This document shows positions 32,528-41,035 of a stretch of 64,000 bases of DNA, piece after piece. The first letter of the stretch is position 1; each line of letters begins with the position of its first letter. The translations under genes were made by a program, and so were the position numbers. Origin of the DNA: Alcaligenes parafaecalis (GTDB lineage Bacteria; Pseudomonadota; Gammaproteobacteria; Burkholderiales; Burkholderiaceae_B); NCBI RefSeq assembly GCF_026344135.1, contig NZ_JAPKNA010000001.1, forward strand, positions 930,001 to 994,000. Reading direction: 5' to 3'. The notes under the pieces were generated by a model. That model did no database searches and had not been told where the DNA came from. It worked only from the letters and a program-made list of their open reading frames with translations.

Positions 32528-32866
32528 TTACAGCGCGTCGCGGCCACTTTCCGAGGTACGAATACGGATAGCCTGCTCAACAGGGGTTACAAAAATCTTG
32601 CCATCACCGATCTTGCCGGTATGGGCCGCTTTGATGATGGCTTCGATAATCGCCTCACAGCGATCAGCAGCCACCACGATATCCACACGAATCTTGGGCA
32701 GAAAGTCCACCACATATTCGGCACCGCGATACAGCTCGGTATGACCTTTTTGACGGCCAAAGCCTTTGACTTCGGTCACGGTCAAGCCGTTCACATCCAG
32801 TTCTGCCAGGGCTTCGCGAACTTCATCCAGTTTGAAGGGTTTGATGATGGCCGTAATTTGTTTCAT
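32528..32866 (-). CDS. glnB: PII nitrogen regulatory protein
   Basis: A 112-residue PII protein, the exact family length. MKQITAIIKPFKLDEVREAL opens the fold; the T-loop around residues 37-55 holds Tyr51 in ELYRGAEYVVDF, the uridylylation site, and TGKIGDGKIFV forms the B-loop. It binds ATP, ADP and 2-oxoglutarate and reports nitrogen status to targets such as NtrB, GlnE or AmtB. GlnB and GlnK cannot be separated reliably; no amtB lies next to it, so glnB is preferred. The gene starts 19 bp after a mechanosensitive channel gene, an uncommon partner, and probably shares its transcript. Confidence 0.93.
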   Translation of the reverse strand: MKQITAIIKPFKLDEVREALAELDVNGLTVTEVKGFGRQKGHTELYRGAEYVVDFLPKIRVDIVVAADRCEAIIEAIIKAAHTGKIGDGKIFVTPVEQAIRIRTSESGRDAL

Positions 32867-32885
32867 GGTTACTCGCACGTCAAAT

Positions 32886-34196
32886 TTAAAGAGGGTCTTT
32901 GGCACTGCCCGGCAAGGACGGGCGGTGACTTTCGGCTGCCAGGCTCAAGCCCAGGCTCAGGTCGCGACCGGTAGGCGACTGGAACAGACGCAAGCCGATT
33001 TCAGGCAGCACAGCCAGAATATGGTCAAAAATATCGCCCTGGATGCGCTCGTGGTCCACCCAGGCGGTTTTGTTGGTAAAGCAATAGACCTCGATAGGAA
33101 TACCGTCTGCGGTGGGCTCCATCATGCGCACCATCTGAATCATGTCCTGGTGGATTTCAGGGTGACGCTTGATATAGGCCATGCAGTAGGCACGGAAGGT
33201 GCCCAGATTGGTCAGGCGGCGGTAATTGACCGCGTCCATGCCCGCACGACTCAATTCCTGATTGGAACGCTCCAGATCTTCTTTTTTCTCGTTCAGATAA
33301 TCTCGCAGCAAGGCAAAGCGCGACAGGCTATCAACTTCAGCCGGAGTCAGAAAACGAACGCTGGAGGCATCAATGCTCAAGGTGCGTTTGATACGTCGCC
33401 CACCGGATTCGAACATCTGCCGCCAGTTGCGGTAACTCTCGGAAAACAGCTTGTACGTGGGGATGGTCGTAACCGTCTTGTCCCAGTTCTGGACTTTGAC
33501 GGTATGCAGTGCCATATCGATCACAAAACCATCGGCCCCGGCCTGCTTCATCTCGATCCAGTCGCCGATTCGCAACATATCGTTGGTGCTCATCTGCGTG
33601 CTGGCCACCAGCGACAGCAAGGTGTCTTTAAAGACCAGCAACAAGACCGCGGATAAAGCACCCAGACCGGAGAGCAGCAGCACCGGCGACTGGTCCAGCA
33701 CGATTGAGATCATGACAATAATGCCAATCGCCCACACCGCGATCTTGGCCACCTCAACATAGCCCTTGATGGACTTGGTACGCCCCTTGCTGGAATTGGC
33801 ATAGACCTCTTGCCACGCCCCCAACAGGCTGACTACCGCCATGATGAGGAACACCAGAAAGCCCAGCAGTGCCACCCGCTCGATCACTTCCAACAAATTC
33901 TTGGCCAAAGGCAGCAAGGTCAGATTAGAGCTGACCACCAGCAAAGGCACGGCATAGCCCACGTTGCGCACAAAGCGCTTTTTGACCAGGGCACGGGCCC
34001 AATCGTCCTTGCCCGCCACTTTCAGCAGCCTGCGCACCAGGCGCGAGAGCACAGAACTGGTCAACCAGCTCACAATCCAGACCAGCACAGTCAGCATGGC
34101 CAAACCGGCCAGTATCTGTACCCAGCGATCCTGCGGTAAATACGCTTCGATCCATTGCCAGCCCAACAAATCGGCAAAGGTGCGTTCTTGCTCCAT
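32886..34196 (-). CDS. Mechanosensitive ion channel, YbdG/MscS family
   Basis: A 436-residue membrane protein of the YbdG-like MscS group (E. coli YbdG 415). Several hydrophobic helices (about 25-190) lead to the pore-lining helix with Gly/Ala pattern LLSGLGALSAVLLLVFKDTL, then the beta domain (RIGDWIEM...NWDKTVTTIPTY) and a long alpha/beta cytoplasmic domain. Such channels open on hypo-osmotic shock. GGAAG lies 6-9 bp upstream of the ATG at 34196; the frame up to 34439 overlaps argH. It is divergent from argH and sits directly upstream of the PII gene on the same strand. Confidence 0.92.
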   Translation of the reverse strand: MEQERTFADLLGWQWIEAYLPQDRWVQILAGLAMLTVLVWIVSWLTSSVLSRLVRRLLKVAGKDDWARALVKKRFVRNVGYAVPLLVVSSNLTLLPLAKNLLEVIERVALLGFLVFLIMAVVSLLGAWQEVYANSSKGRTKSIKGYVEVAKIAVWAIGIIVMISIVLDQSPVLLLSGLGALSAVLLLVFKDTLLSLVASTQMSTNDMLRIGDWIEMKQAGADGFVIDMALHTVKVQNWDKTVTTIPTYKLFSESYRNWRQMFESGGRRIKRTLSIDASSVRFLTPAEVDSLSRFALLRDYLNEKKEDLERSNQELSRAGMDAVNYRRLTNLGTFRAYCMAYIKRHPEIHQDMIQMVRMMEPTADGIPIEVYCFTNKTAWVDHERIQGDIFDHILAVLPEIGLRLFQSPTGRDLSLGLSLAAESHRPSLPGSAKDPL

Positions 34197-34327
34197 GTAT
34201 TCTTCCTTGTCCAGCCAGCCCCAAAAAGGGCCCGCATGGTTTCCTAGAGTCTCAAAACTATCTAATATACTGCACAGCGTCTGTTTTCTGCGGGACTGGA
34301 TGACCTGCGTCAGCCCGTCCGATCCAC

Positions 34328-34333
34328 TATAAT
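34328..34333 (+). promoter_or_regulatory. Consensus -10 box placing the argH start at +1
   Basis: A perfect TATAAT ends 8 bp before the argH ATG (34342), so transcription should start at or within a base of the A of ATG. The -35 region is weak (CTGCGT at 34305-34310, 17 bp spacer). No ribosome site is present, consistent with a leaderless message. Confidence 0.6.
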
Positions 34334-34341
34334 TGCCCTCT

Positions 34342-35763
34342 ATGTCAACAAACACCCCCCCCTCTTCCCAAGACCAGTTTGCCAATAAAGCCATGGCCTG
34401 GTCGGCTCGCTTTTCCGAGCCCGTCTCTGACCTCGTCAAACGCTACACAGCGTCGGTGGACTTTGACAAGCGTATGGCACGCTTTGATATTCAGGGCTCC
34501 CTGGCCCACGCCAGCATGCTGGCCGCCGTCGGTGTGATCACCGAGCAGGACAAAGCGGACATCGAGCGCGGCATGAGCCAGATTCTGGACGAAATTGCCC
34601 AAGGCCAGTTCCAGTGGTTGCTGGATCTGGAAGACGTGCACCTGAACATCGAAAAACGTCTGGTCGAACTGATTGGTGATGCAGGCAAGCGCTTGCACAC
34701 CGGCCGTTCACGCAATGACCAGGTCGCCACCGATATCCGCCTGTGGCTGCGCAATGAAATCGACATTGCTCTGGACCTGCTGGCTCAGATGCAGCGCAAA
34801 CTGGCTGAATTGGCCCTGGCCCAGGCAGACACTATTTTGCCCGGTTTCACCCACCTGCAAGTGGCACAACCCGTGACGTTTGGCCACCATTTGCTGGCCT
34901 ACGCCGAAATGTTCCAACGCGATGCCGAGCGTCTGCAAGACTGCCGCAAACGTGTGAACCGCCTGCCGTTGGGCGCTGCCGCCCTGGCCGGTACCAGCTA
35001 CCCCATCGACCGCGAAATGGTGGCCAAGCTGCTGGACTTTGATGATGTCTGCCGCAACTCGCTGGATGCCGTATCGGACCGCGACTTTGCCATTGAGTTC
35101 TGCGCCGCTGCCGCGCTGATCATGACGCACATCTCCCGCTTCTCCGAGGAGCTGGTGCTGTGGATGAGCCCTCGCGTTGGTTTTATTGATCTAGCCGACC
35201 GTTTTTGCACCGGCAGTTCCATCATGCCGCAAAAGAAAAACCCCGACGTTCCTGAACTGGCCCGTGGCAAGACCGGTCGCGTCAATGGCAACCTGATCGC
35301 CCTGCTGACCCTGATGAAAGGCCAACCACTGGCCTACAACAAGGACAATCAGGAAGACAAGGAAGGCCTGTTCGATTCGGCTGACACCATTCGCGACACC
35401 CTGACCATTTTTGTCGATCTAATCTCCGGTATCAAAGTCAAACCTGATGCCATGCGTGCCGCGGCCCTGCAAGGCTTTGCGACCGCTACCGATCTGGCTG
35501 ATTACCTGGTCAAGAAAGGCCTGCCTTTCCGTGACGCCCACGAAACCGTGGCCTTGGCCGTGCGTGAATGTGAACAATTGGGTTGCGACCTGGCCGATCT
35601 GAACCTGGAACAACTACAAAAATTCGATAGCCGTATTGAGTCGGATATTTTTGGCGTGTTGACCTTGGAAGGCTCGGTTGCTTCGCGCAAACACATCGGC
35701 GGCACCGCCCCCGAGCGTGTTCGTATCGAAGCACAGCGTATCCTGGATCGCATTCCAGGCTGA
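34342..35763 (+). CDS. argH: Argininosuccinate lyase
   Basis: A 473-residue lyase of the fumarase/aspartase superfamily that splits argininosuccinate into arginine and fumarate, the last step of arginine synthesis. TGRSRNDQVATD, GFTHLQVAQPV with its catalytic His, and the flexible signature loop GSSIMPQKKNPDVPEL with the catalytic Ser are intact. The ATG at 34342 is chosen; the frame opens at a TTG at 34333, inside the -10 box, which cannot be translated from a start site there. No Shine-Dalgarno sequence exists, and the promoter predicts a leaderless transcript. It is followed by a terminator and is divergent from the mscS-PII pair. Confidence 0.96.
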   Translation: MSTNTPPSSQDQFANKAMAWSARFSEPVSDLVKRYTASVDFDKRMARFDIQGSLAHASMLAAVGVITEQDKADIERGMSQILDEIAQGQFQWLLDLEDVHLNIEKRLVELIGDAGKRLHTGRSRNDQVATDIRLWLRNEIDIALDLLAQMQRKLAELALAQADTILPGFTHLQVAQPVTFGHHLLAYAEMFQRDAERLQDCRKRVNRLPLGAAALAGTSYPIDREMVAKLLDFDDVCRNSLDAVSDRDFAIEFCAAAALIMTHISRFSEELVLWMSPRVGFIDLADRFCTGSSIMPQKKNPDVPELARGKTGRVNGNLIALLTLMKGQPLAYNKDNQEDKEGLFDSADTIRDTLTIFVDLISGIKVKPDAMRAAALQGFATATDLADYLVKKGLPFRDAHETVALAVRECEQLGCDLADLNLEQLQKFDSRIESDIFGVLTLEGSVASRKHIGGTAPERVRIEAQRILDRIPG

Positions 35764-35785
35764 GAAGAGCTTCGGCTGGAAGCAG

Positions 35786-35819
35786 AAAAAGCCGCTCCTT
35801 AATCAGGGGCGGCTTTTTT
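35786..35819. terminator. Terminator between argH and penicillin acylase
   Basis: The stem gccgctcc/ggggcggc (one G-U pair) with a 7-nt loop, A-run on the left and six T on the right, 22 bp after argH. It faces argH; the A-run gives some activity in reverse for pac, whose stop is at 35926. Confidence 0.88.
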
Positions 35820-35925
35820 GTGTACGGCTGTATGGCTATATGACTAACTGTCGCCACCCAAGCTCCGCATTGCTACCAGCGACACGACACCTACCTCAAA
35901 GACCAGGCATCGTGCCTCCTCATGA

Positions 35926-38376
35926 CTACTGCTGCGGCTGAATCAACAGCATCGTGCTGCTTTGCGCATTGCGGCGAATATCCGAGTGCGTCACATCCAT
36001 GGTCTTGCACTCGAAGTTCTCATACAGCTTTAACTGATCCTCGTAATGCGGGCTACGCACACCATTACGGTCGGTGAAGCCGCTTTGGCCGGGCGGCATG
36101 GCATCGCAGAACTCCACGCCTTCAGTATCAAACACCACACGGTTGTTTTCCGTGCCACGATTCTGATAGCCGGTAAAGGCAAAGGTATTGCCCGAAGTCG
36201 TCTGCGGGGTTCCCGTGAAGTTCTTGTCGCTGAAGCGATGCACCGAGGTCGGCATGGTCCAGCGCGCCATCTGAGCACCCTGCTCCTGGCTCAAACGAGC
36301 CTGCGCATTTTGCAAAGCCGTGTGCATGATTTCTTGAGAGGAACGCTCACCAAAAACATTCACACGCTTGGGATCAGGATTTTCTTCCAGGGCCAAGGCA
36401 CGCAACAGAACCTTGGTGCCCATACTCAAATTGATGGAACCGGGATTGGGGCCTTGCTGCGTGGCAAAACCCGTCTGGCTGTACATGGCACGATGCGATT
36501 CAGGCACAACTGGCATCAATACCTGCTTGTACATTTCCTCCAGCCAGGTTTTAAACAGGACACGCGCCGCTCCGGCATTGTGCCCATCCTGATCGCGCTC
36601 CATGCCATCCCAGGCCAGCAAGGTCGTCAACGCTGCGTTACTGCCATCATTGGCAGGCAAACTTTGCGCCAGCTTTTCCAGATGCGGGCGGAAATAGCGC
36701 CAGTTCACATCGCTATACGACGCTATCTTGTTGAACTCCCAGATCTCCTGCACGCTAAACACATCCTTCTGCTGGTATTGGGTAGCCAGCTCGTTCATGC
36801 GGTCGCCATAGGTCCAGTAATAGGTATCCGTATTGGTCTTGTCCGGTGCAGGTTTATTGTTCCAGTTGACCAGATAGCCTTGGGGCGGATTATAGGCTTT
36901 GGGAATCGCGTCGAAGCTCTTGATGCCTTGCCATTCCATGCTGCCATCACCTTTGGCAGGCACGCGAATATCCTGGTCAGCGGGACGCTGGGGCAAGAAG
37001 GCAGGCGAGACATAGCCGATATTGCCGTGCTTGTCGGCGTAGTACCAATTAATGGAAATCGCCATCTTGCTGGCTTGATCCAGAAACTCCGTCCAGTTGC
37101 GAGCCTTGGCGACATTCAACCAGGCCAGCAGCGACTGTACTTCGTAGCCGTCCCAGCTACGTTTTTTGCTGTAGGCCGCGCCCTGCTCCTTATCAAACTG
37201 CATGACCGGGCCGTGTACCGTACGCCAGATCGTCATTTCCCGATCAGCCTGACCACGCACCTGGATGCGCTCCTTGCGCTGCTCCATCGTGCGCCAGGCA
37301 TTGTTGAACCAATACTGATCGGCACGCGCCGGATTCAACTTTTCCTGATACATGTCCACCACGTCCTGTGGACCGGCGGTTGCCCCCCAGGCAATGTCGC
37401 TATTCGTGCCGAACAGAACAATCGGATAGGCAAACGGTGTATTGCCCACCACATCAAAGCCTGCACCATGCAGGCCGATACCGTAGGTGTACGCCGGGTT
37501 ATACCAGCCAAACTGCGGACCATTAATCAGCACCGTGGAACCGCCCTGAACACGCTCGGGTCGGGTACTCCAGAGGTTACTGGCCTTGGGGGCAAAATCC
37601 GGGCCTCGACCGCCCCAGGATTTGTCCTGACGCTCCAGTTCTGCAGCCAATAATTTCGTGGAAACCTGAGCCAGATTCTGCACACCGGCTTGCGCCTGTG
37701 GTTTGTGCTCTGTGTTCAAGGCAGGAACCGTAGTTGGTGCCGTCGGGTCATTCACCCACAACAACTCATCAAACAAGGCTCGCCCGCGTTCAGGCCCATG
37801 CTGTTTTTCCAGCGACTGACGCATGGCCAAGGCGGTCACTTCCAGATTCGTGTCCGAGAAGCGATTGGCCATGGAGCCCACCCAAATCATGACCACATCA
37901 AAGTCTGTCAGGGGTTCGGGCTGAAAATCAAAATCTACATATTCTTTGGGCAGCAGTTCAGGACGTCGTCGCACTTGCTCCAGATAGGCGTTATAGCCAT
38001 CGGCATAGCCACGGAAAATGTCGCGCTCGTCCTTGGACAAGGCCGCGATCTGCCGCTGTATGGAAGCCGGGGTGAAGTTCTGCCGCACCTGCATGTCGTA
38101 CTTGACGTAGACATCCTGCTCGCCAGGGCCCAGAACGGCTGCGGTCGTACCTACAAAGGAGCGGCGCGCCATATCCATCTGGAACAGACGGTCTTGGGCG
38201 ACCGCATAACCATAGCCGTAATACAAGCCATAGTGGCTGTCGGCAAAGACGTGCGGCACGCCATAGCTGTCGCGCATCACCTCTACCGACTGCACCTGCG
38301 CGTGGGCCGGTGCCCACGCCAAACCCAAGATCAAACCAGCGGCCGCAACCCCGGTACGAACAAGCCCTTTCTGCAT
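35926..38376 (-). CDS. pac: Penicillin G acylase precursor
   Basis: An 816-residue Ntn-hydrolase precursor exported to the periplasm. Residues 1-26 form the signal peptide (cleavage after AHA), 27-228 the alpha chain, then a spacer of about 37 residues, and the beta chain of 551 residues beginning at Ser266 (SNLWSTRP), the N-terminal nucleophile freed by self-cleavage. Asn in the beta chain (LVNWNNKP) supports the oxyanion hole. Cys492 and Cys525 of the beta chain (EFCDAM and FECKTM) form the disulfide known for the heat-stable A. faecalis enzyme. It hydrolyses benzylpenicillin to 6-aminopenicillanic acid and phenylacetate; the natural substrate is probably a phenylacetyl amide. AGGG precedes the ATG and a promoter is visible upstream. 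Confidence 0.97.
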   Translation of the reverse strand: MQKGLVRTGVAAAGLILGLAWAPAHAQVQSVEVMRDSYGVPHVFADSHYGLYYGYGYAVAQDRLFQMDMARRSFVGTTAAVLGPGEQDVYVKYDMQVRQNFTPASIQRQIAALSKDERDIFRGYADGYNAYLEQVRRRPELLPKEYVDFDFQPEPLTDFDVVMIWVGSMANRFSDTNLEVTALAMRQSLEKQHGPERGRALFDELLWVNDPTAPTTVPALNTEHKPQAQAGVQNLAQVSTKLLAAELERQDKSWGGRGPDFAPKASNLWSTRPERVQGGSTVLINGPQFGWYNPAYTYGIGLHGAGFDVVGNTPFAYPIVLFGTNSDIAWGATAGPQDVVDMYQEKLNPARADQYWFNNAWRTMEQRKERIQVRGQADREMTIWRTVHGPVMQFDKEQGAAYSKKRSWDGYEVQSLLAWLNVAKARNWTEFLDQASKMAISINWYYADKHGNIGYVSPAFLPQRPADQDIRVPAKGDGSMEWQGIKSFDAIPKAYNPPQGYLVNWNNKPAPDKTNTDTYYWTYGDRMNELATQYQQKDVFSVQEIWEFNKIASYSDVNWRYFRPHLEKLAQSLPANDGSNAALTTLLAWDGMERDQDGHNAGAARVLFKTWLEEMYKQVLMPVVPESHRAMYSQTGFATQQGPNPGSINLSMGTKVLLRALALEENPDPKRVNVFGERSSQEIMHTALQNAQARLSQEQGAQMARWTMPTSVHRFSDKNFTGTPQTTSGNTFAFTGYQNRGTENNRVVFDTEGVEFCDAMPPGQSGFTDRNGVRSPHYEDQLKLYENFECKTMDVTHSDIRRNAQSSTMLLIQPQQ

Positions 38377-38406
38377 ATCTGTCCCTTGTTTTTATGATAC
38401 CGAAAA

Positions 38407-38435
38407 TTCTTATGAACCTAAAATATTGAAGCCAA
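38407..38435 (-). promoter_or_regulatory. Candidate promoter of penicillin acylase
   Basis: On the minus strand TTGGCT (38430-38435) and TAAGAA (38407-38412) are 17 bp apart, in an AT-rich stretch about 30 bp upstream of the pac start. Confidence 0.5.
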
Positions 38436-38530
38436 TACAAATAGGAAATCACAATGTAAAGCAATCAGGATCGAAAACAAGTAAGGGCTTGCCCTAGTCA
38501 GCGCTGCTCAATAGGGGTTTGAAAACGGAC

Positions 38531-39943
38531 TTAGAAAGACACCAGACGACCGGGGTTCATCGCGCTCATCATGCCGATGGCCGCCTTGACCACAGGGATC
38601 GCCAGACCCGATAACTGGTGGCCCAAAGGAATGCTGCGGTGGGTGATGTCCGTCAACATGGCGAAATCCTCGTTGCGACCCATCACATCATCACTAATGG
38701 CTTTACCGATACGCACGGTTTGCGCCACACCGTGACCACTCCAGCCATGCACCATGTACACAGGAACCGCATCCTCGGTCTTGCGCGAGTCCGTGGCACC
38801 GTTCAGGGTGAAGTCACTGATACCGCTCCAGGAAAACTCCAACTGCACCTGCTCCAACTGTGGAAACACGGTCTGGATACGTTCCAGCAAGTAATCGTTG
38901 ATGCGCTCGGGGGACCAGCTTGTACCCGTACCTTGTCCACCAAACAACAGGCGGTTCTGGCGCACAGCACGGTAATAGTCGATCTGGAACTGCGTGTCAT
39001 ACACCGCGCGATCCGTTGGCAAAAGCTCGCTGACAGGGCATTCCAATGGCTCAGTCACACCGACATAGGTGTAGAACGGCACGGTGGTATTGGACTGGGT
39101 CGGCAAAAACTGCGATGTGGTGTCATGCACCGCCAGGACCAAGGCCTGGTGCGCCAAAATCGTCCCGCCGGGGGTGATAGCCAGGGCGCCCTGCTCAGTC
39201 TGCTCAATTTCCTCGACGGGGCTGCCTTCAAAGACGCGCCCGCCATGTTGAACCAGGCCGTACACCAGACCACGCAACAAGGCCAAGGGGTGAAGTTGAC
39301 CACCCAAGGTATCCACGACCGCACCGTGATACAGCGGCGAACGGATTTCCTGCTCCAGCTCGTAACTACCTACGATTTCCACACTGGTATCGCCCAGATA
39401 GCGACGGGCATCCGCCCCCTCTACCAGAGCACCCATATGGCCTGCATGAACGGCCGCCGTCAAATGACCACGACGACGATCAAAATCCAGTTCGTAATCC
39501 TGGGCAATCTGATCGAGCAGATCCATCGCTTCGTGAGACGCAAAACGCCACAAGCGACGGGCCTCATCCAAAGGGAGATGGGCGATCATGTCAGCGGCCT
39601 CCCAACGGGCCAGGCCGGGTGTTAACTGGCCACCATTACGGCCTGATGCCGCAGAGCCAATACTGTCTTTTTCCACCAGCACCACATCCAGACCGGAACG
39701 GGCCAGGTGCAAGGCGGTAGACGCGCCCAGCAAACCACCACCCACGACCAGCACATCACATTGCGTGTCGGCTTGCAGAGGATCAAAGCGGTTCCAGGGG
39801 GCAAGCGATGCTTCGTAATACGTCGCGGGCGCGACGGCCTCGTTCAGATGACCTTGTCGCCAGTTCCATAATCGGGGATTACTGACCAGCAAGCTCTCTG
39901 CGCTGGAAACATCGTTTAAAAGAGTCGGTTTAGAAATAAGCAT
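38531..39943 (-). CDS. FAD-dependent amine/amino-acid oxidase (PuuB/DAO type)
   Basis: A 470-residue flavoprotein of the D-amino-acid oxidase superfamily, closest in plan to gamma-glutamylputrescine oxidase. The FAD loop DVLVVGGGLLGASTALHLARSG lies at about 63-84 (cut here), followed by LVEKDSIGSAASGRNGGQL, where family members anchor FAD, and YMVHGWSGHGV near the end. A C-terminal hydrophobic patch (SGLAIPVVKAAIGMMS) may touch the membrane. It oxidises an amine or amino acid to an imine with H2O2 or quinone reduction. AGGAC is upstream of the ATG. It is divergent from a TetR gene, whose twin operators lie over its promoter, so it is probably the regulated target. Confidence 0.9.
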   Translation of the reverse strand: MLISKPTLLNDVSSAESLLVSNPRLWNWRQGHLNEAVAPATYYEASLAPWNRFDPLQADTQCDVLVVGGGLLGASTALHLARSGLDVVLVEKDSIGSAASGRNGGQLTPGLARWEAADMIAHLPLDEARRLWRFASHEAMDLLDQIAQDYELDFDRRRGHLTAAVHAGHMGALVEGADARRYLGDTSVEIVGSYELEQEIRSPLYHGAVVDTLGGQLHPLALLRGLVYGLVQHGGRVFEGSPVEEIEQTEQGALAITPGGTILAHQALVLAVHDTTSQFLPTQSNTTVPFYTYVGVTEPLECPVSELLPTDRAVYDTQFQIDYYRAVRQNRLLFGGQGTGTSWSPERINDYLLERIQTVFPQLEQVQLEFSWSGISDFTLNGATDSRKTEDAVPVYMVHGWSGHGVAQTVRIGKAISDDVMGRNEDFAMLTDITHRSIPLGHQLSGLAIPVVKAAIGMMSAMNPGRLVSF

Positions 39944-40080
39944 AAATGTCCTGTGTCTGTCACGGCCTTTTGGCCGCCTGGATCACAGAGCGGAATGCTC
40001 CGGTGACGCCCCGTCAACGCGGCGTTCCGTTCTGTCTCGTTATCAACACCGCGTCGTAAAAACGGGGTGGAACGATCTTC

Positions 40081-40095
40081 TTCTACGCTGTAGAA
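40081..40095. promoter_or_regulatory. TetR operator copy 1
   Basis: TTCTACGCTGTAGAA is a 6+6 inverted repeat around GCT. It covers the expected start site of the FAD oxidase promoter on the minus strand. Confidence 0.75.
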
Positions 40096-40102
40096 TTAAT
40101 TT

Positions 40103-40131
40103 ATTCTACTCTGTAGAGTTAAACTTGGCAA
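40103..40131 (-). promoter_or_regulatory. Promoter of the FAD oxidase with TetR operator copy 2
   Basis: On the minus strand TTGCCA (40126-40131) and TAGAAT (40103-40108) are exactly 17 bp apart. The second operator TTCTACTCTGTAGAG (40104-40118) covers the -10 box and part of the spacer. The two operators are 23 bp apart centre to centre, about two DNA turns. Confidence 0.75.
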
Positions 40132-40171
40132 ATCTGCCCTTTTCAATATCTGGCTCGACAAAGGAACTCTA

Positions 40172-40840
40172 TTGGCCCAAGCACCCTCCACGCGTACACG
40201 TAAATTGAACAAGGACGAGCTGGTCATCGCCGCCGTCACCTTGATGGAGGAAGCCGGAGACAGCGGCTTTTCTTTACGCAAACTGGGGGAGCGAGTCGGC
40301 TGCGATCCGATGGCCGTGCTCTATCACTTCAAATCCAAAGAAGGCTTGTTGCGTGCAATGGCGGATTATTTGACGGGGCGCATCCAGGCGGTAGACACCG
40401 GCTTATCGTGGACAGAACGACTTTATGAGCTGGCCCGGCAGTACCGCGAACTGGCCTTGAGCCACCCGCAGACCTTCAGGCAGATGCAGCGGTTTCTGAA
40501 TACGGGCAAGGCGGACTACAGGGTGCTTGAACAGGTGTACCGGGCCTTGCGCGATGGGGGTTTGAGCGACGCCGAAATTCCAGCCGCCTGTGTAGGCTGG
40601 TACGCCGCCCTCTACGGCTTGATTCAAGGGGAGCTGGGCGGGCTGATCCGTCCCGTGACCGAGGAAGAGCTGAATGAACTGGAACAATGGCCTGCCGAGG
40701 ACGTACCCATGCTGCGTCAAATTCTGCCGCGCTTCGTTCACCTGAGGTCAGAGCAGGTGTTCAAAATGATGATGGAGCTGATACACGATGGCTTGATTGC
40801 CCATGCTGGGAAAGCGGCCGCACCTGCCACAAATCCATAA
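40172..40840 (+). CDS. TetR-family transcriptional regulator, TTG start
   Basis: A 222-residue TetR regulator. The helix-turn-helix lies at about residues 15-60 (IAAVTLMEEAGDSGFSLRKL, GERVGCDPMAVLYHFKSKEGLL in two steps), with a ligand-binding domain behind. Translation starts at a TTG (40172-40174) set by AAGGAA 5-10 bp upstream; no ATG fits. It is divergent from the FAD oxidase gene and two copies of the TTCTAC-N3-GTAGAA dyad lie between them, so it very likely represses that gene and perhaps itself, with an amine-type inducer. The identity of the inducer is unknown. Confidence 0.92.
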   Translation: MAQAPSTRTRKLNKDELVIAAVTLMEEAGDSGFSLRKLGERVGCDPMAVLYHFKSKEGLLRAMADYLTGRIQAVDTGLSWTERLYELARQYRELALSHPQTFRQMQRFLNTGKADYRVLEQVYRALRDGGLSDAEIPAACVGWYAALYGLIQGELGGLIRPVTEEELNELEQWPAEDVPMLRQILPRFVHLRSEQVFKMMMELIHDGLIAHAGKAAAPATNP

Positions 40841-40965
40841 ACCAGAAGCAGCAGAGCGAAGCACAAGCGCTTACTGATCCTTCAACCGGTCTTTGGCAGG
40901 CTTTACAAACAAGGTCGTCGGGATTGACGGCAGCAACACTCTGAGCAAAGTCACCTTGGGAAAAC

Positions 40966-41012
40966 AAAAACGCCCCACAAACTGGAACTCTGTCCAATTT
41001 GCGGGGCGTTTT
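40966..41012. terminator. Bidirectional terminator between tetR and rlmD
   Basis: A 13-bp stem (aacgccccacaaa and tttgcggggcgtt, one A-C mismatch) with A and T tracts. It closes both convergent genes. Confidence 0.85.
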
Positions 41013-41035
41013 ATACTCAGCCAGCCTGGGAGTTC

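Noticed and set aside
36046..37653. 535-codon plus-strand open frame
   Set aside because: Antisense to penicillin acylase, whose chain layout and active site are certain.
39387..39943. Joint operon of penicillin acylase and the FAD oxidase
   Set aside because: They share a strand but about 150 bp with a plausible pac promoter separates them, and the TetR operators lie only at the oxidase promoter; cotranscription is not supported.
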